From the NCBI RefSeq assembly GCF_036169555.1, contig NZ_CP108032.1, positions 1,612,001-1,676,000 on the forward strand: a stretch of 64,000 nt of DNA, written 5' to 3'. This document shows positions 54,807 to 63,137 of this stretch, piece by piece. A program made the translations under genes and the position numbers. Within the stretch, counting starts at the first letter, position 1. Each line of letters starts with the position of its first letter. Source of the DNA: Streptomyces sp. NBC_00306. GTDB lineage: Bacteria; Actinomycetota; Actinomycetes; Streptomycetales; Streptomycetaceae. The notes under the pieces were generated by a model, which was given only the letters and a program-made list of their open reading frames with translations, ran no database searches and was not told the DNA's origin.

Positions 54807-55618
54807 CGAGGTCCCTCCGCAACTGCACGATCGACGTCCGCCGGATCGAGCTCGGGCGCGCCGGCCCTGAGCCACAGAAAGTATTCGACGTTCCCGGAGG
54901 GTCCGGGCAGCGGGCTGGCGGTGACACCCAGTACGCCCAGACCGAGTCCCGCGGCCTTGCCGGCCACGGTCCTCACAGCCTCCTTGCGCAGTTCGGGGCT
55001 GCGTACGACCCCTCCGCTGCCGAGGCGCTCCTTGCCGACTTCGAACTGCGGCTTGACCATCAGCACCAGATCGGCGTCCGGGGCCGTGCACCGGACGAGC
55101 GCCGGCAGGACGAGGCCCAGCGGAATGAAGGAGAGATCTCCCACCACCAGGTCCACCGCCTCACCGTCGATCGTGCCGAGCGTCAGCTCGCGCACATTCG
55201 TACGGTCTTTGACCTTCACGCGTTCATCACTTTGCAGAGACCAGGCGAGTTGTCCGTATCCGACGTCCACCGCGACCACCTCGCGGACGCCCGCACGCAG
55301 CAGGACGTCGGTGAATCCCCCGGTCGACGCTCCCGCGTCCAGGGCCCGCCGTCCCTCGATCCGCAGACCCAGCGGTACGAAGGCCGCCAGCGCCCCGGCG
55401 AGTTTGTGCCCACCGCGTGAAACGTATTCGGGGTCGTTGTCGTCCGCCGACACGACGACGGCGGCGCTCGTTTCGACCTGGGTGGCGGGCTTCGTCGCGA
55501 CATTGCCTCCGACGGTCACCCGCCCCGCGGCGATCAGCTGGCTGGCGTGCTCGCGAGAGCGCGCCAGGCTGCGGCGTACCAGCTCGGCGTCAAGACGGCG
55601 GCGGGCCACTCCTGCCAC
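54803..55618 (-). CDS. tlyA: TlyA family rRNA 2'-O-methyltransferase
   Basis: The 271-aa protein has an N-terminal S4 RNA-binding domain (RRRLDAELVRRSLARSREHA) and an FtsJ-like methylase with RGGHKL, DAGASTGGFTDVLLRAG, VGDLSFIPL and VKPQFEVG, which supply the SAM site and the K-D-K-E tetrad. In mycobacteria TlyA methylates 16S and 23S rRNA and makes ribosomes sensitive to capreomycin. It heads the nadK-recN group. Confidence 0.93.
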   Translation of the reverse strand: MAGVARRRLDAELVRRSLARSREHASQLIAAGRVTVGGNVATKPATQVETSAAVVVSADDNDPEYVSRGGHKLAGALAAFVPLGLRIEGRRALDAGASTGGFTDVLLRAGVREVVAVDVGYGQLAWSLQSDERVKVKDRTNVRELTLGTIDGEAVDLVVGDLSFIPLGLVLPALVRCTAPDADLVLMVKPQFEVGKERLGSGGVVRSPELRKEAVRTVAGKAAGLGLGVLGVTASPLPGPSGNVEYFLWLRAGAPELDPADVDRAVAEGPR

Positions 55619-55625
55619 GTTCGGT

Positions 55626-56123
55626 TCAGCTCCTGTAGTTGTACGGGGGTGACGGCGGGGGCGCCTGAGGTGCGGGCGCCGGGCGTGCGTCGAGCGCGGT
55701 CAGCGCGTCGCGCAGCCCTCGGTGTACATCCTCGTACACCGCGAGGTGTCCGTCCGCCGGGAGGTGGTCGGCATCACCGAGCCGCTCGAGCCCGGCATCG
55801 ACCTCGGCGTTGCCGGTGGGCACGCGCTGGACACCGAGGGGCGAGGGCGCGGCGGGTTCGTACGCGGAGGTCGCAGAGGTCGCGGCGTCCCGCTCGGACG
55901 CGTGCTCCCGCCCGGACTCGAGCTCCTGCTCGGACTCGTGCTCCTGCTCGTGCCCGGCCGGCATGTCCCGCTCGTGCCCGGCCGTCACTACCGGTTCCTG
56001 CTCCGGCACCTGGTCCGGGGAGATGTCCGGGGCCTGCTCCGCGGCTCCCGGGGCCGGTGGGGCGCCGTCGTTCCCCTGCTCCTGGATCATCCGGGCGTGC
56101 GGGCCCGGCATCGAGTCGCTCAT
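55626..56123 (-). CDS. Hypothetical acidic protein upstream of tlyA
   Basis: The 165-aa protein has a disordered, Glu/His/Pro-rich first 100 residues (GHEQEHESEQELESG). A short conserved-looking segment follows (VDAGLERLGDADHLPADGHL, then VYEDVHRGLRDALTALDARP) and a Pro-rich end. It lies 7 bp before tlyA. TAGCGT sits 6 bases before its ATG, as in leaderless messages. Function is unknown. Confidence 0.65.
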   Translation of the reverse strand: MSDSMPGPHARMIQEQGNDGAPPAPGAAEQAPDISPDQVPEQEPVVTAGHERDMPAGHEQEHESEQELESGREHASERDAATSATSAYEPAAPSPLGVQRVPTGNAEVDAGLERLGDADHLPADGHLAVYEDVHRGLRDALTALDARPAPAPQAPPPSPPYNYRS

Positions 56124-56165
56124 GCCCAGACGCTACCGCGAAGCGCTGCGGTACCGTCGATCACG

Positions 56166-56513
56166 ATGGCGACGACGGAGGAGTGCCGCAGCGCACTCAA
56201 GAAGCTCTCGGACAACCTGGCGCAGGCGAATGGTGATGTGCGCAGCGCGGCCGCGCTCGACCGTTCCCTGAGCTGCCACATCAGGGATCTGGACGTGACG
56301 TTCACCGGCCGCCTGGAGGGCGGCCGGATCGAGGTCGTGGACACGGTCGACGGACCCCCGCCCCAGAAGGCGCAGATCCGTCTCGCGATGACCGGGGACG
56401 ACCTGGTGGCGATGGTGAACGGCGAGCTGAACTTCGCGAAGGCGTGGGCCTCCGGCCGGGTCAGGCTGGAGGCCGGCTTCCGCGATCTGATCCGCCTCAG
56501 GACACTGCTGTAA
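56166..56513 (+). CDS. SCP2 sterol-carrier-like domain protein
   Basis: The 115-aa protein is a single SCP2 domain. IEVVDTVDGPPPQKAQIRLA and MTGDDLVAMVNGELNFAKAW match the lipid-cavity fold. It may bind a lipid or fatty acyl compound. It is divergent from the acidic hypothetical gene (42 bp apart), and its 3' end overlaps the ABC ATPase gene by 17 bp. TACCGT lies 8 bases before the ATG. Confidence 0.85.
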   Translation: MATTEECRSALKKLSDNLAQANGDVRSAAALDRSLSCHIRDLDVTFTGRLEGGRIEVVDTVDGPPPQKAQIRLAMTGDDLVAMVNGELNFAKAWASGRVRLEAGFRDLIRLRTLL

Positions 56514-57411
56514 CCGCGCCTGCAACCGCGGCACGCCTGCGGGCCGCGGGCACCACCAGCGGTGTCCCGGACTCCGGGTCGGCGATGACCTGGCTCTTCA
56601 CCCCGAAGACCTGCTCGACCAGCTCGGCCGTGACGATGTCGCCGGGCGCTCCTTCGGCGACGACCCGTCCCTCGCGCAGGGCGATCAGGTGGGTGGCGTA
56701 GCGGGCGGCCTGGTTGAGGTCGTGCAGGACGGCGACCAGCGTGCGCCCCTGCTCCTCGTGCAGCTCGGCGCAGAGGTCGAGCACCTCCAGCTGGTGCTGG
56801 ATGTCGAGGAACGTCGTCGGCTCGTCGAGGAGCAGCAGCGGGGTCTGCTGCGCGAGTGCCATGGCGATCCACACGCGCTGGCGCTGTCCGCCGGACAGTT
56901 CGTCGACATAGCGCTCTGCCAATTCACCGACACCGGTGGCGTCCATCGACTCCTGGACGATGCGCTCGTCCTCGGACGACCACTGGCGCAGCAGGCCCTG
57001 GTGCGGGTAGCGGCCGCGGGCGACGAGGTCGGCGACCGTGATCCCGTCGGGCGCGATGGAGGACTGCGGCAGCAGTCCGAGGGTCCTGGCGACCTTCTTC
57101 GCCGGCAGGGAGTGAATGACCTGTCCGTCGAGCAGGACCCGCCCCTGCGAGGGCTTCAGCATGCGCGACAGGGCACGCAGCAATGTCGACTTGCCGCAGG
57201 CGTTCGGTCCGACGATGACCGTGAAGGAGTTGTCGGGGATCTCGACCGACAGGTCTTCGGCGATGACGCGCTGGTCGTAGCCGAGGGTGACCGATTCCGC
57301 GGTGAGACGTTGCATGGTGGTCGTACTCCTGGATCGGGGGTTCACGGGCGTCACGGGGTTCGTACCCGCCTCGGCGCGCGTGGGCGTGGTCGCGGGCGAA
57401 CGGTCCTTCAT
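56497..57411 (-). CDS. Siderophore-type ABC importer ATPase (FecE/FepC-like)
   Basis: The 304-aa ATPase has Walker A VGPNACGKSTLLRAL, signature VDELSGGQRQRVWIAMAL and Walker B LLLLDEPTTFLDIQHQ, the FecE/FhuC pattern. It drives uptake of ferric siderophores through the two permeases upstream. The ATG at 57411 overlaps the permease stop (ATGA). A second ATG at 57315 behind AGGAG gives MQRLTAESV. The extra 32 codons have coding-like third positions, so I kept the longer form. Confidence 0.93.
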   Translation of the reverse strand: MKDRSPATTPTRAEAGTNPVTPVNPRSRSTTTMQRLTAESVTLGYDQRVIAEDLSVEIPDNSFTVIVGPNACGKSTLLRALSRMLKPSQGRVLLDGQVIHSLPAKKVARTLGLLPQSSIAPDGITVADLVARGRYPHQGLLRQWSSEDERIVQESMDATGVGELAERYVDELSGGQRQRVWIAMALAQQTPLLLLDEPTTFLDIQHQLEVLDLCAELHEEQGRTLVAVLHDLNQAARYATHLIALREGRVVAEGAPGDIVTAELVEQVFGVKSQVIADPESGTPLVVPAARRRAAVAGAVTAVS

Positions 57412-58436
57412 ATGCGTCCCGCCTTGCGTTCGGTGACGAGCAGCCACAGCAGATAGCAGCCGCCGAGCACACCCGTCACCACTCCGACCGGCAGTTGCCG
57501 GTCGCCGAACGCCGTGGACGCCGTCCAGTCGGCGAGGAGCAGCAGCGCGGCGCCCATCACGGCGGCGGCGGCGAGGTTGGGCCCGGGCGAGCGGGTGAGC
57601 CGACGGGCGAGCTGAGGCGCGCTCAGCGCGACGAAGGCGATCGGGCCGGCGGCGGCCGTGGCGACCGCCATCAGCAGCACGCCGGCTCCCATCAGGACGA
57701 CGCGTGTGCGCTCGACGGGGGCGCCCAGCGCGAACGCGGCGTCGTCGCCCATCTCCAGCAGGCGAAGCGGCCGGCCGTACACGAACACCAGGGGCACGAG
57801 GACCGCGAAGACCGCGAGCAGCGGCCAGAACTGGGCCCAGTCACGGCCGTCGAGCGACCCGGTCATCCACAGCGTGGCCCGGGTGGCGTCGATGAGACTG
57901 GCCTTGGTGACGAGGTAGTGGTTGACGGCCGTGAGGATGGCGGCCACACCGATGCCGATGAGGACGAGACGGTAGCCGTGGACGCCGCGCCTCCACGCCA
58001 GCACGTAGACGGCGACTCCCGTCACCAGTCCGCCGACGATGGCGCCTCCCGCCACGGCGAGGGGGTTGCCGTGGAACATGACGATCACGGTGAGCGCCCC
58101 GACGGTCGCGCCCTGACCGAAGCCGATGACGTCCGGACTGCCGAGCGGATTGCGGGAGATGGTCTGGAAGATCGCGCCGCTCAGTGCGAGGGAGGCACCG
58201 ACGAGGAGTCCGACGAGCGCGCGGGGCAGCCGCAGGTCCTGGACGATGAACTCCTGCGCGGCCGTGCCGTTCCCGAGCAGCGTGGCGACGACATCACCGG
58301 GCGCGATCGGGAAGTCTCCGCTGCCGATGAGGACGATTCCCGCGCCGAGGGTGACCACGGTGAGAACGAGGACGACCGCGACGGCCCTCGGGTCGGTCCG
58401 GACGGAGAGCCCGCCCGGGGTGCGTATCGCTTTCAC
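57408..58436 (-). CDS. Siderophore-type ABC importer permease (FecCD family, second subunit)
   Basis: The 342-aa protein has about nine to ten membrane segments. FecCD blocks are SGAIFQTISRNPLGSPDVIG and GPIAFVALSAPQLARRL (ATPase-coupling loop). The GTG overlaps the stop of the first permease gene (GTGA). Confidence 0.93.
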   Translation of the reverse strand: MKAIRTPGGLSVRTDPRAVAVVLVLTVVTLGAGIVLIGSGDFPIAPGDVVATLLGNGTAAQEFIVQDLRLPRALVGLLVGASLALSGAIFQTISRNPLGSPDVIGFGQGATVGALTVIVMFHGNPLAVAGGAIVGGLVTGVAVYVLAWRRGVHGYRLVLIGIGVAAILTAVNHYLVTKASLIDATRATLWMTGSLDGRDWAQFWPLLAVFAVLVPLVFVYGRPLRLLEMGDDAAFALGAPVERTRVVLMGAGVLLMAVATAAAGPIAFVALSAPQLARRLTRSPGPNLAAAAVMGAALLLLADWTASTAFGDRQLPVGVVTGVLGGCYLLWLLVTERKAGRI

Positions 58437-59485
58437 AGCTGGGCCATCCTCTTGCGGCGTACGAGGTGGATGAAGACCGGTCCGCCGATCAGGGCGGTGA
58501 CGATGCCCACCTGGAGTTCGGCGGGGCGGGTGACGACCCGGCCGACGACATCGGCGCCGAGCAGCAGCACAGGGGCGAGGACGGTCGCGTACGGCAGGAT
58601 CCACCGCATGTCGGGGCCGGTGATGGAGCGCACGAGGTGCGGAATCATCAGCCCGATGAAGATGATCGGGCCGCAGGCGGCGGTCGCCGCCCCGCACAGC
58701 AGGGTCACGGCCAGCATCGACAGCGCGCGTGTGCGGTTGAGGTGCGCGCCGAGCGAGCGGGCGGTGTCGTCGCCCATCTCCATGGCGTTGAGCGGCCGGG
58801 CGAGCAGCAGGGCGAGCAGCACACCGGCACCGATGAACGGCGCGACCTTGCCGATGGTCTCCATGTCGGCGGAGGCCAGCGAGCCCACGGTCCAGAACCG
58901 CAGCCGTTCGAGCGCGGCCGAGTCCAGCAGCTGTACGGCGTTGATGTATCCGTAGAGCGCGGCGGTGGCGGCGGTTCCGGCGAGCGCGAGCCGTACGGGA
59001 GTTGCGCTGCGGCTGCCGCCCAGGATGTACACGAGAACGGAGACCACACCGGCGCCGAGGAACGCGAACCAGACATATCCGGTGAGGGAGGTGACGCCGA
59101 GGAAGCTGATGGCGGAGACGACGGCGGCGGAGGCACCCGCGTTCACCCCCAGCAGTCCCGGTTCCGCCAGCGGGTTGCGGGTGAGTGCCTGCATCACCGC
59201 GCCGGCGAGACCGAGGGCGGCGCCCGCGATCAGACCGAGCAGGGTCCGCGGTACGCGCACATCGGCCACGATCACATCGTTGCCCGAGCCCTGGTTGTCG
59301 AAGAGGCCGTGCCAGACATCGGCAAGCGGAATCGACTTGGCACCGACGACGATGCTCGCGACACAGACCAGCAGCAGGACACCGACGGCCACCAGCAGCC
59401 CCGTGGCGCGCAGGAGATGGCGCTTCCGGGACGCAGGTGCGGATTGCGGCTCCGCGCTCTGTTTGGGGGGACTGTCGACCAACAC
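58433..59485 (-). CDS. Siderophore-type ABC importer permease (FecCD family, first subunit)
   Basis: The 350-aa protein has about ten membrane segments with AGAVMQALTRNPLAEPGLLG and GPIIFIGLMIPHLVRSITG. GTG start. It is the first gene of the permease-permease-ATPase operon, transcribed from the iron-box region. Confidence 0.93.
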   Translation of the reverse strand: MLVDSPPKQSAEPQSAPASRKRHLLRATGLLVAVGVLLLVCVASIVVGAKSIPLADVWHGLFDNQGSGNDVIVADVRVPRTLLGLIAGAALGLAGAVMQALTRNPLAEPGLLGVNAGASAAVVSAISFLGVTSLTGYVWFAFLGAGVVSVLVYILGGSRSATPVRLALAGTAATAALYGYINAVQLLDSAALERLRFWTVGSLASADMETIGKVAPFIGAGVLLALLLARPLNAMEMGDDTARSLGAHLNRTRALSMLAVTLLCGAATAACGPIIFIGLMIPHLVRSITGPDMRWILPYATVLAPVLLLGADVVGRVVTRPAELQVGIVTALIGGPVFIHLVRRKRMAQL

Positions 59486-59489
59486 GTGG

Positions 59490-59508
59490 TTAGGTTAGCC
59501 TACCCTCG
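59490..59508. promoter_or_regulatory. Iron-box-like operator (DmdR/IdeR type)
   Basis: TTAGGTTAGCCTACCCT begins with the full left half of the actinobacterial iron box and matches about 14 of 19 consensus positions. It lies between the divergent permease and binding-protein genes, where DmdR1 with iron would repress both. Confidence 0.75.
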
Positions 59509-59536
59509 CATTCGCTCTGAGACGAGGGAACTCCCT

Positions 59537-60604
59537 GTGCCGAACCGCTCCGTACCCGCCCAGCCGTACGAGTCCGCGACACCCGCGCCCCGCGGCGGCC
59601 TCAGCCGACGCGGGCTGCTCACCGCCACCGGCGCCCTCGGCCTCGGTGCCCTGCTCGCCGGCTGCGGCGGCAGCGAGAAGAAGCCCGTCGCAAGCGGAAC
59701 CGCGGACAGCGGGCCCTGGAGCTTCAAGGACGACCGCGGAAAGGTCGTCAGGACCGACAAGACGCCGAAGAACCTTGTCGCCTTTGTCAGCACCGCCGCC
59801 GCGCTCCACGACTACGGCATCGAGTGCACCGGCGTCTTCGGACCCAGCAAGCCGGTGAACGGCAAGCCCAACCCGCAGGCCGGCAACCTCGATGTCGCGA
59901 AGCTGACCAGCCTCGGCGAGGCCTGGGGCGAGTTCAACGTGGAGAAGTACGCGGCGCTCCAGCCCGACCTGCTGATCAGCAACATGTTCCCGCCGCCCGC
60001 CCTGTGGTTCGTGCCGGAGGAGAGCAGCAAGAAGATCGAGGCCCTGGCGCCGACCGTCGGTATCGCCGGCGCCCACCGCTCCCTGCGCGAGCCGCTGAAG
60101 CGGGTCACCGACCTCGCCGCGGCACTCGGCGCCGACCTGAAGGCCCAGCAGGTCACCGCCGCCCGGGCGCGCTTCGACAAGGCCGAGGCGACCCTGCGGA
60201 AGGCCGCGGAGGCCAAGCGCGGCCTCAAGGTCCTCGCCATGACGGGCGATGCCGAGCAGATGTACGTCGCCGTGCCCGACTCCTACTGCGACCTCAACTA
60301 CTTCAAGGATCTCGGCATCGAGTTCGTCGAGGGCAAGAAGAGTGACGAGTGGGGCTTCTGGGAGTTCCTCAGCTGGGAGAACGCCGGCAGGTACCACGCC
60401 GACCTCATCATGATCGACAACCGCTCCAGCGCCCTGCCCGCCAAGGAACTCGCCAAGAAGCCCACCTGGGCACGGCTTCCCGCCGTCAAGGCGGGCCAGA
60501 CCGTGCCCTGGGCCATGGAGGAGCGCTACAGCTACCTCGGCTACGCGCCGGTCCTGGAGCAACTGGCCGCCGCCATCACCTCGTCGAAGAAGCTCAGCGG
60601 CTGA
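59537..60604 (+). CDS. Siderophore-binding lipoprotein of the ABC importer
   Basis: The 355-aa protein has a twin-arginine-like leader (LSRRGLLTATGALGLGALLA) and lipobox Cys before GGSEKKP. A periplasmic-binding-protein fold of the FecB/FhuD type follows (NLVAFVSTAAALHDYGIEC, YAALQPDLLISNMF). It should capture a ferric siderophore outside the membrane. GAGGGA precedes the GTG. Confidence 0.92.
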   Translation: MPNRSVPAQPYESATPAPRGGLSRRGLLTATGALGLGALLAGCGGSEKKPVASGTADSGPWSFKDDRGKVVRTDKTPKNLVAFVSTAAALHDYGIECTGVFGPSKPVNGKPNPQAGNLDVAKLTSLGEAWGEFNVEKYAALQPDLLISNMFPPPALWFVPEESSKKIEALAPTVGIAGAHRSLREPLKRVTDLAAALGADLKAQQVTAARARFDKAEATLRKAAEAKRGLKVLAMTGDAEQMYVAVPDSYCDLNYFKDLGIEFVEGKKSDEWGFWEFLSWENAGRYHADLIMIDNRSSALPAKELAKKPTWARLPAVKAGQTVPWAMEERYSYLGYAPVLEQLAAAITSSKKLSG

Positions 60605-60605
60605 G

Positions 60606-60639
60606 CGGACTCCCCCGCCCACGCGCGGCGGGGAGTCCG
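60606..60639 (+). terminator. Hairpin after the binding-protein gene
   Basis: CGGACTCCCCCGCC pairs with GGCGGGGAGTCCG with one bulged C and a 7-base loop, just after the stop codon. Confidence 0.65.
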
Positions 60640-60669
60640 AACGGCGACGGCCCTACGGCCCCAGAGCCT

Positions 60670-61698
60670 CTACAGACCCAGCCGGGACAGCGCCTTGCCC
60701 GCGTCGAGGGTGCAGGTGCCGTCCCCGGCTCGGGTCCACGCCGCCGCACACAGGGCACGCAGCCCGTCCAGCGGCTCACCCTCACCGTCGAGCGCCAGCT
60801 CCTCGTCCCGTACGGACGCGGTGAAGCCGCCGCAGGTGAACCCGTCCCCGTCCGCGGAGACTTCGGGCTGCCCCGTCAGCATCCCGCGCAGGTCGGCGTC
60901 CACGTACGTCGGCCGGTGCTGCGGCGGCGCGGCCAGCAGCTGCGCACCGTCGGTCACCCCGGTCAGCACGAGCAGCGAGTCCACACCGCCGTTGTGGGCA
61001 CCCTCGATGTCCGTGTCCAGCCGGTCGCCCACCACCAGAGGCTTCGTCGCGCCCGTCCGCAGGATCGTCTCCTTGTGCATCGGCGGCAGGGGCTTGCCCG
61101 CCACCTGAGGCTCGGCACCCGTCGCAATCCGGACGACCTCGACCGCCGCGCCGTTGCCGGGCGCGATCCCCCGTCCGCTCGGAATCGTCAGGTCGGTGTT
61201 GGACGCGAACCACGGCACACCCCGCGCGATGGCGTAGCAGGCCTCCGCGAACCGGCCCCAGGCCAGGTCCGGGCCGCCGTAGCCCTGCACGACCGCCGCC
61301 GGGTCGTCGTCCGCCGACTCCACCGGCTCCAGACCGCGCTCGCGCAGCGCCACCCGCAGCCCCTCACCACCGACGACCAGCACCCGCGACCCGGCCGGCA
61401 CCTGCTCGGAGATCAGCCGGGCGACGGCCTGGGCGGAGTTGATGACATCCTCGGCCACCGCCGGCACTCCCAGCTCGGTGATGTGCTCGGCCACGGCCTC
61501 CGGCGGGCGCAGCGCGTTGTTCGTCACATACGCCAGATGCATGCCCCCGTCCCGCGCGGTCAGCAGCGATTCCACGGCGTGCGCGATGGCCGCGCCCCCC
61601 GCGTACACGACACCGTCCAGGTCCAGCAGAGCGGTGTCGTACGCCTCGCTCAGCGCCGTCGCGCTTCCGCTCGGCCGGGTCCTGCTGGGCTGGCTCAT
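60670..61698 (-). CDS. HAD-IIA family sugar-phosphatase-like hydrolase
   Basis: The 342-aa NagD-like enzyme has motif I LLDLDGVVYAGG (nucleophile Asp), motif II LAYVTNNA, motif III KPLPPMH and motif IV VVGDRLDTDIEGAHNGG. It removes phosphate from a small sugar or nucleotide phosphate. It is divergent from the DUF1015 gene. GGAAGC precedes the ATG. Confidence 0.9.
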   Translation of the reverse strand: MSQPSRTRPSGSATALSEAYDTALLDLDGVVYAGGAAIAHAVESLLTARDGGMHLAYVTNNALRPPEAVAEHITELGVPAVAEDVINSAQAVARLISEQVPAGSRVLVVGGEGLRVALRERGLEPVESADDDPAAVVQGYGGPDLAWGRFAEACYAIARGVPWFASNTDLTIPSGRGIAPGNGAAVEVVRIATGAEPQVAGKPLPPMHKETILRTGATKPLVVGDRLDTDIEGAHNGGVDSLLVLTGVTDGAQLLAAPPQHRPTYVDADLRGMLTGQPEVSADGDGFTCGGFTASVRDEELALDGEGEPLDGLRALCAAAWTRAGDGTCTLDAGKALSRLGL

Positions 61699-61769
61699 TC
61701 GCTTCCGCTCCTTCGTCCGTGTCACTCCCCCGATCATCGCGCATCGGGCAACGCACATACGATGCTCGA

Positions 61770-63050
61770 ATGAACAGCGAAGGTCCCGCGGCCAACGACG
61801 GTCTGTGCCTGATCCCCTTCCGTGGACTGCGATACGTCCCCGAGCGGGTCGGCAGTCTGGCCGCCGTGACCTCGCCGCCCTACGACGTGGTCGTCAGGCC
61901 CGACGGACTGCACCATCTGGAGTCCGCGGACCCGTACAACATCGTCCGGCTCATCCTGCCGCAGGCGGACAGCGCGGGGGCCCGCCACCGGCTGGCCGCC
62001 CAGACCCTGTCCCGCTGGCTGGACGAGGGCGTCCTGGCCCCGGACCCCGAGCCCGCGCTCTATGTGTACGAGCAGCGCCAGGACGACATCCTCCAGCGCG
62101 GCATCATCGGCGCGCTCGCCCTGTCCGAGCCGTCCGAAGGGGTCGTCCTGCCCCATGAGGACGTCATGCCGGACATCGTGGCGGACCGTACGGACCTGAT
62201 GCGCACCACGGACGCCAATCTGGAGCCGCTGCTCCTCACCTATCGGAGCATGGGCGACGCGACGGGCGCGACGGCCGTCATCGAGCGGACCGTCCTGGGC
62301 TCCCCCCTGCTGTCGACGACCACCGAGGACGGCTTCAGCCACCGCCTGTGGTCCGTGACAGACCCTGGCGACCTCGCGGAGATCCGGAGCGACCTGGGCG
62401 ACCGCCAGGCCCTGATCGCCGACGGCCACCACCGCTGGGCGACCTATCTGCAACTGAACTCCGAGCACGACGCTCCCAGCCCGTGGAGCTACGGCCTCGT
62501 CCTGCTGGTGGACACGGCCCGCTACCCCCTGCGTGTACGCGCCATCCACCGGCTGCTGCACCGGCTCCCGGTCCGCAAGGCTCTCGCGTCCCTGAACGGC
62601 GCCTTCCGGGTCCGGCGCCTGGATGTCCCGCTCGCCGAGGCGACGGCAGCCCTGGCCGAGGCGGCGGCCGAGGGCAACGCCTTCCTCCTCGCCGGCGACG
62701 GTTCGTTCCATCTCGTCGACCGCCCCGATCCCGAGCTGCTGTCCCGTACGGTCCGCACGGACCGCCCGGAGGCGTGGCGCACCCTGGACGCGGCGGTTCT
62801 GCACTCCACGCTGCTGGACCACCTCTGGAGCATCCCGGACGCGCCGGAGCACATTGCGTACATCCACGACACCGCAGCGGCCGTGGTGCAGGCCGAACGC
62901 CACGACAGCACTGCCGTGTTGATGCATCCGGTACGCGAGGAGGTCGTACGGGACCTGGCCCGCGAGGGCGTCACGATGCCCCGGAAGTCCACATCGTTCG
63001 GCCCGAAGCCGGCGACGGGCCTGGTGCTGCGGAGCCTGACCCTGGAGTGA
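61770..63050 (+). CDS. DUF1015 family protein
   Basis: The 426-aa protein has the DUF1015 opening (GLRYVPERVGSLAAVTSPPY, then DPYNIVRLILP), a central ALIADGHHRWATYL (probable active-site His pair) and a C-terminal SIPDAPEHIAYIHD. It resembles HipA-like or kinase-like folds in no obvious way, and the reaction is unknown. TACGAT lies 5 bases before the ATG, suggesting a leaderless message. Confidence 0.88.
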   Translation: MNSEGPAANDGLCLIPFRGLRYVPERVGSLAAVTSPPYDVVVRPDGLHHLESADPYNIVRLILPQADSAGARHRLAAQTLSRWLDEGVLAPDPEPALYVYEQRQDDILQRGIIGALALSEPSEGVVLPHEDVMPDIVADRTDLMRTTDANLEPLLLTYRSMGDATGATAVIERTVLGSPLLSTTTEDGFSHRLWSVTDPGDLAEIRSDLGDRQALIADGHHRWATYLQLNSEHDAPSPWSYGLVLLVDTARYPLRVRAIHRLLHRLPVRKALASLNGAFRVRRLDVPLAEATAALAEAAAEGNAFLLAGDGSFHLVDRPDPELLSRTVRTDRPEAWRTLDAAVLHSTLLDHLWSIPDAPEHIAYIHDTAAAVVQAERHDSTAVLMHPVREEVVRDLAREGVTMPRKSTSFGPKPATGLVLRSLTLE

Positions 63051-63087
63051 CGCGCGTATAGGCGTGACGTCACACGGAGACGACAGC

Positions 63088-63123
63088 AAAAAGGGCGGCA
63101 CCCACGAGGGGTGCCGCCCTTTT
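63088..63123. terminator. Strong terminator between convergent genes
   Basis: AAAAGGGCGGCACCC pairs perfectly around 5 bases and runs into TTTT. It also has A residues at its left end, so it works both ways. Confidence 0.92.
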
Positions 63124-63137
63124 GTCATCGCTGACGA

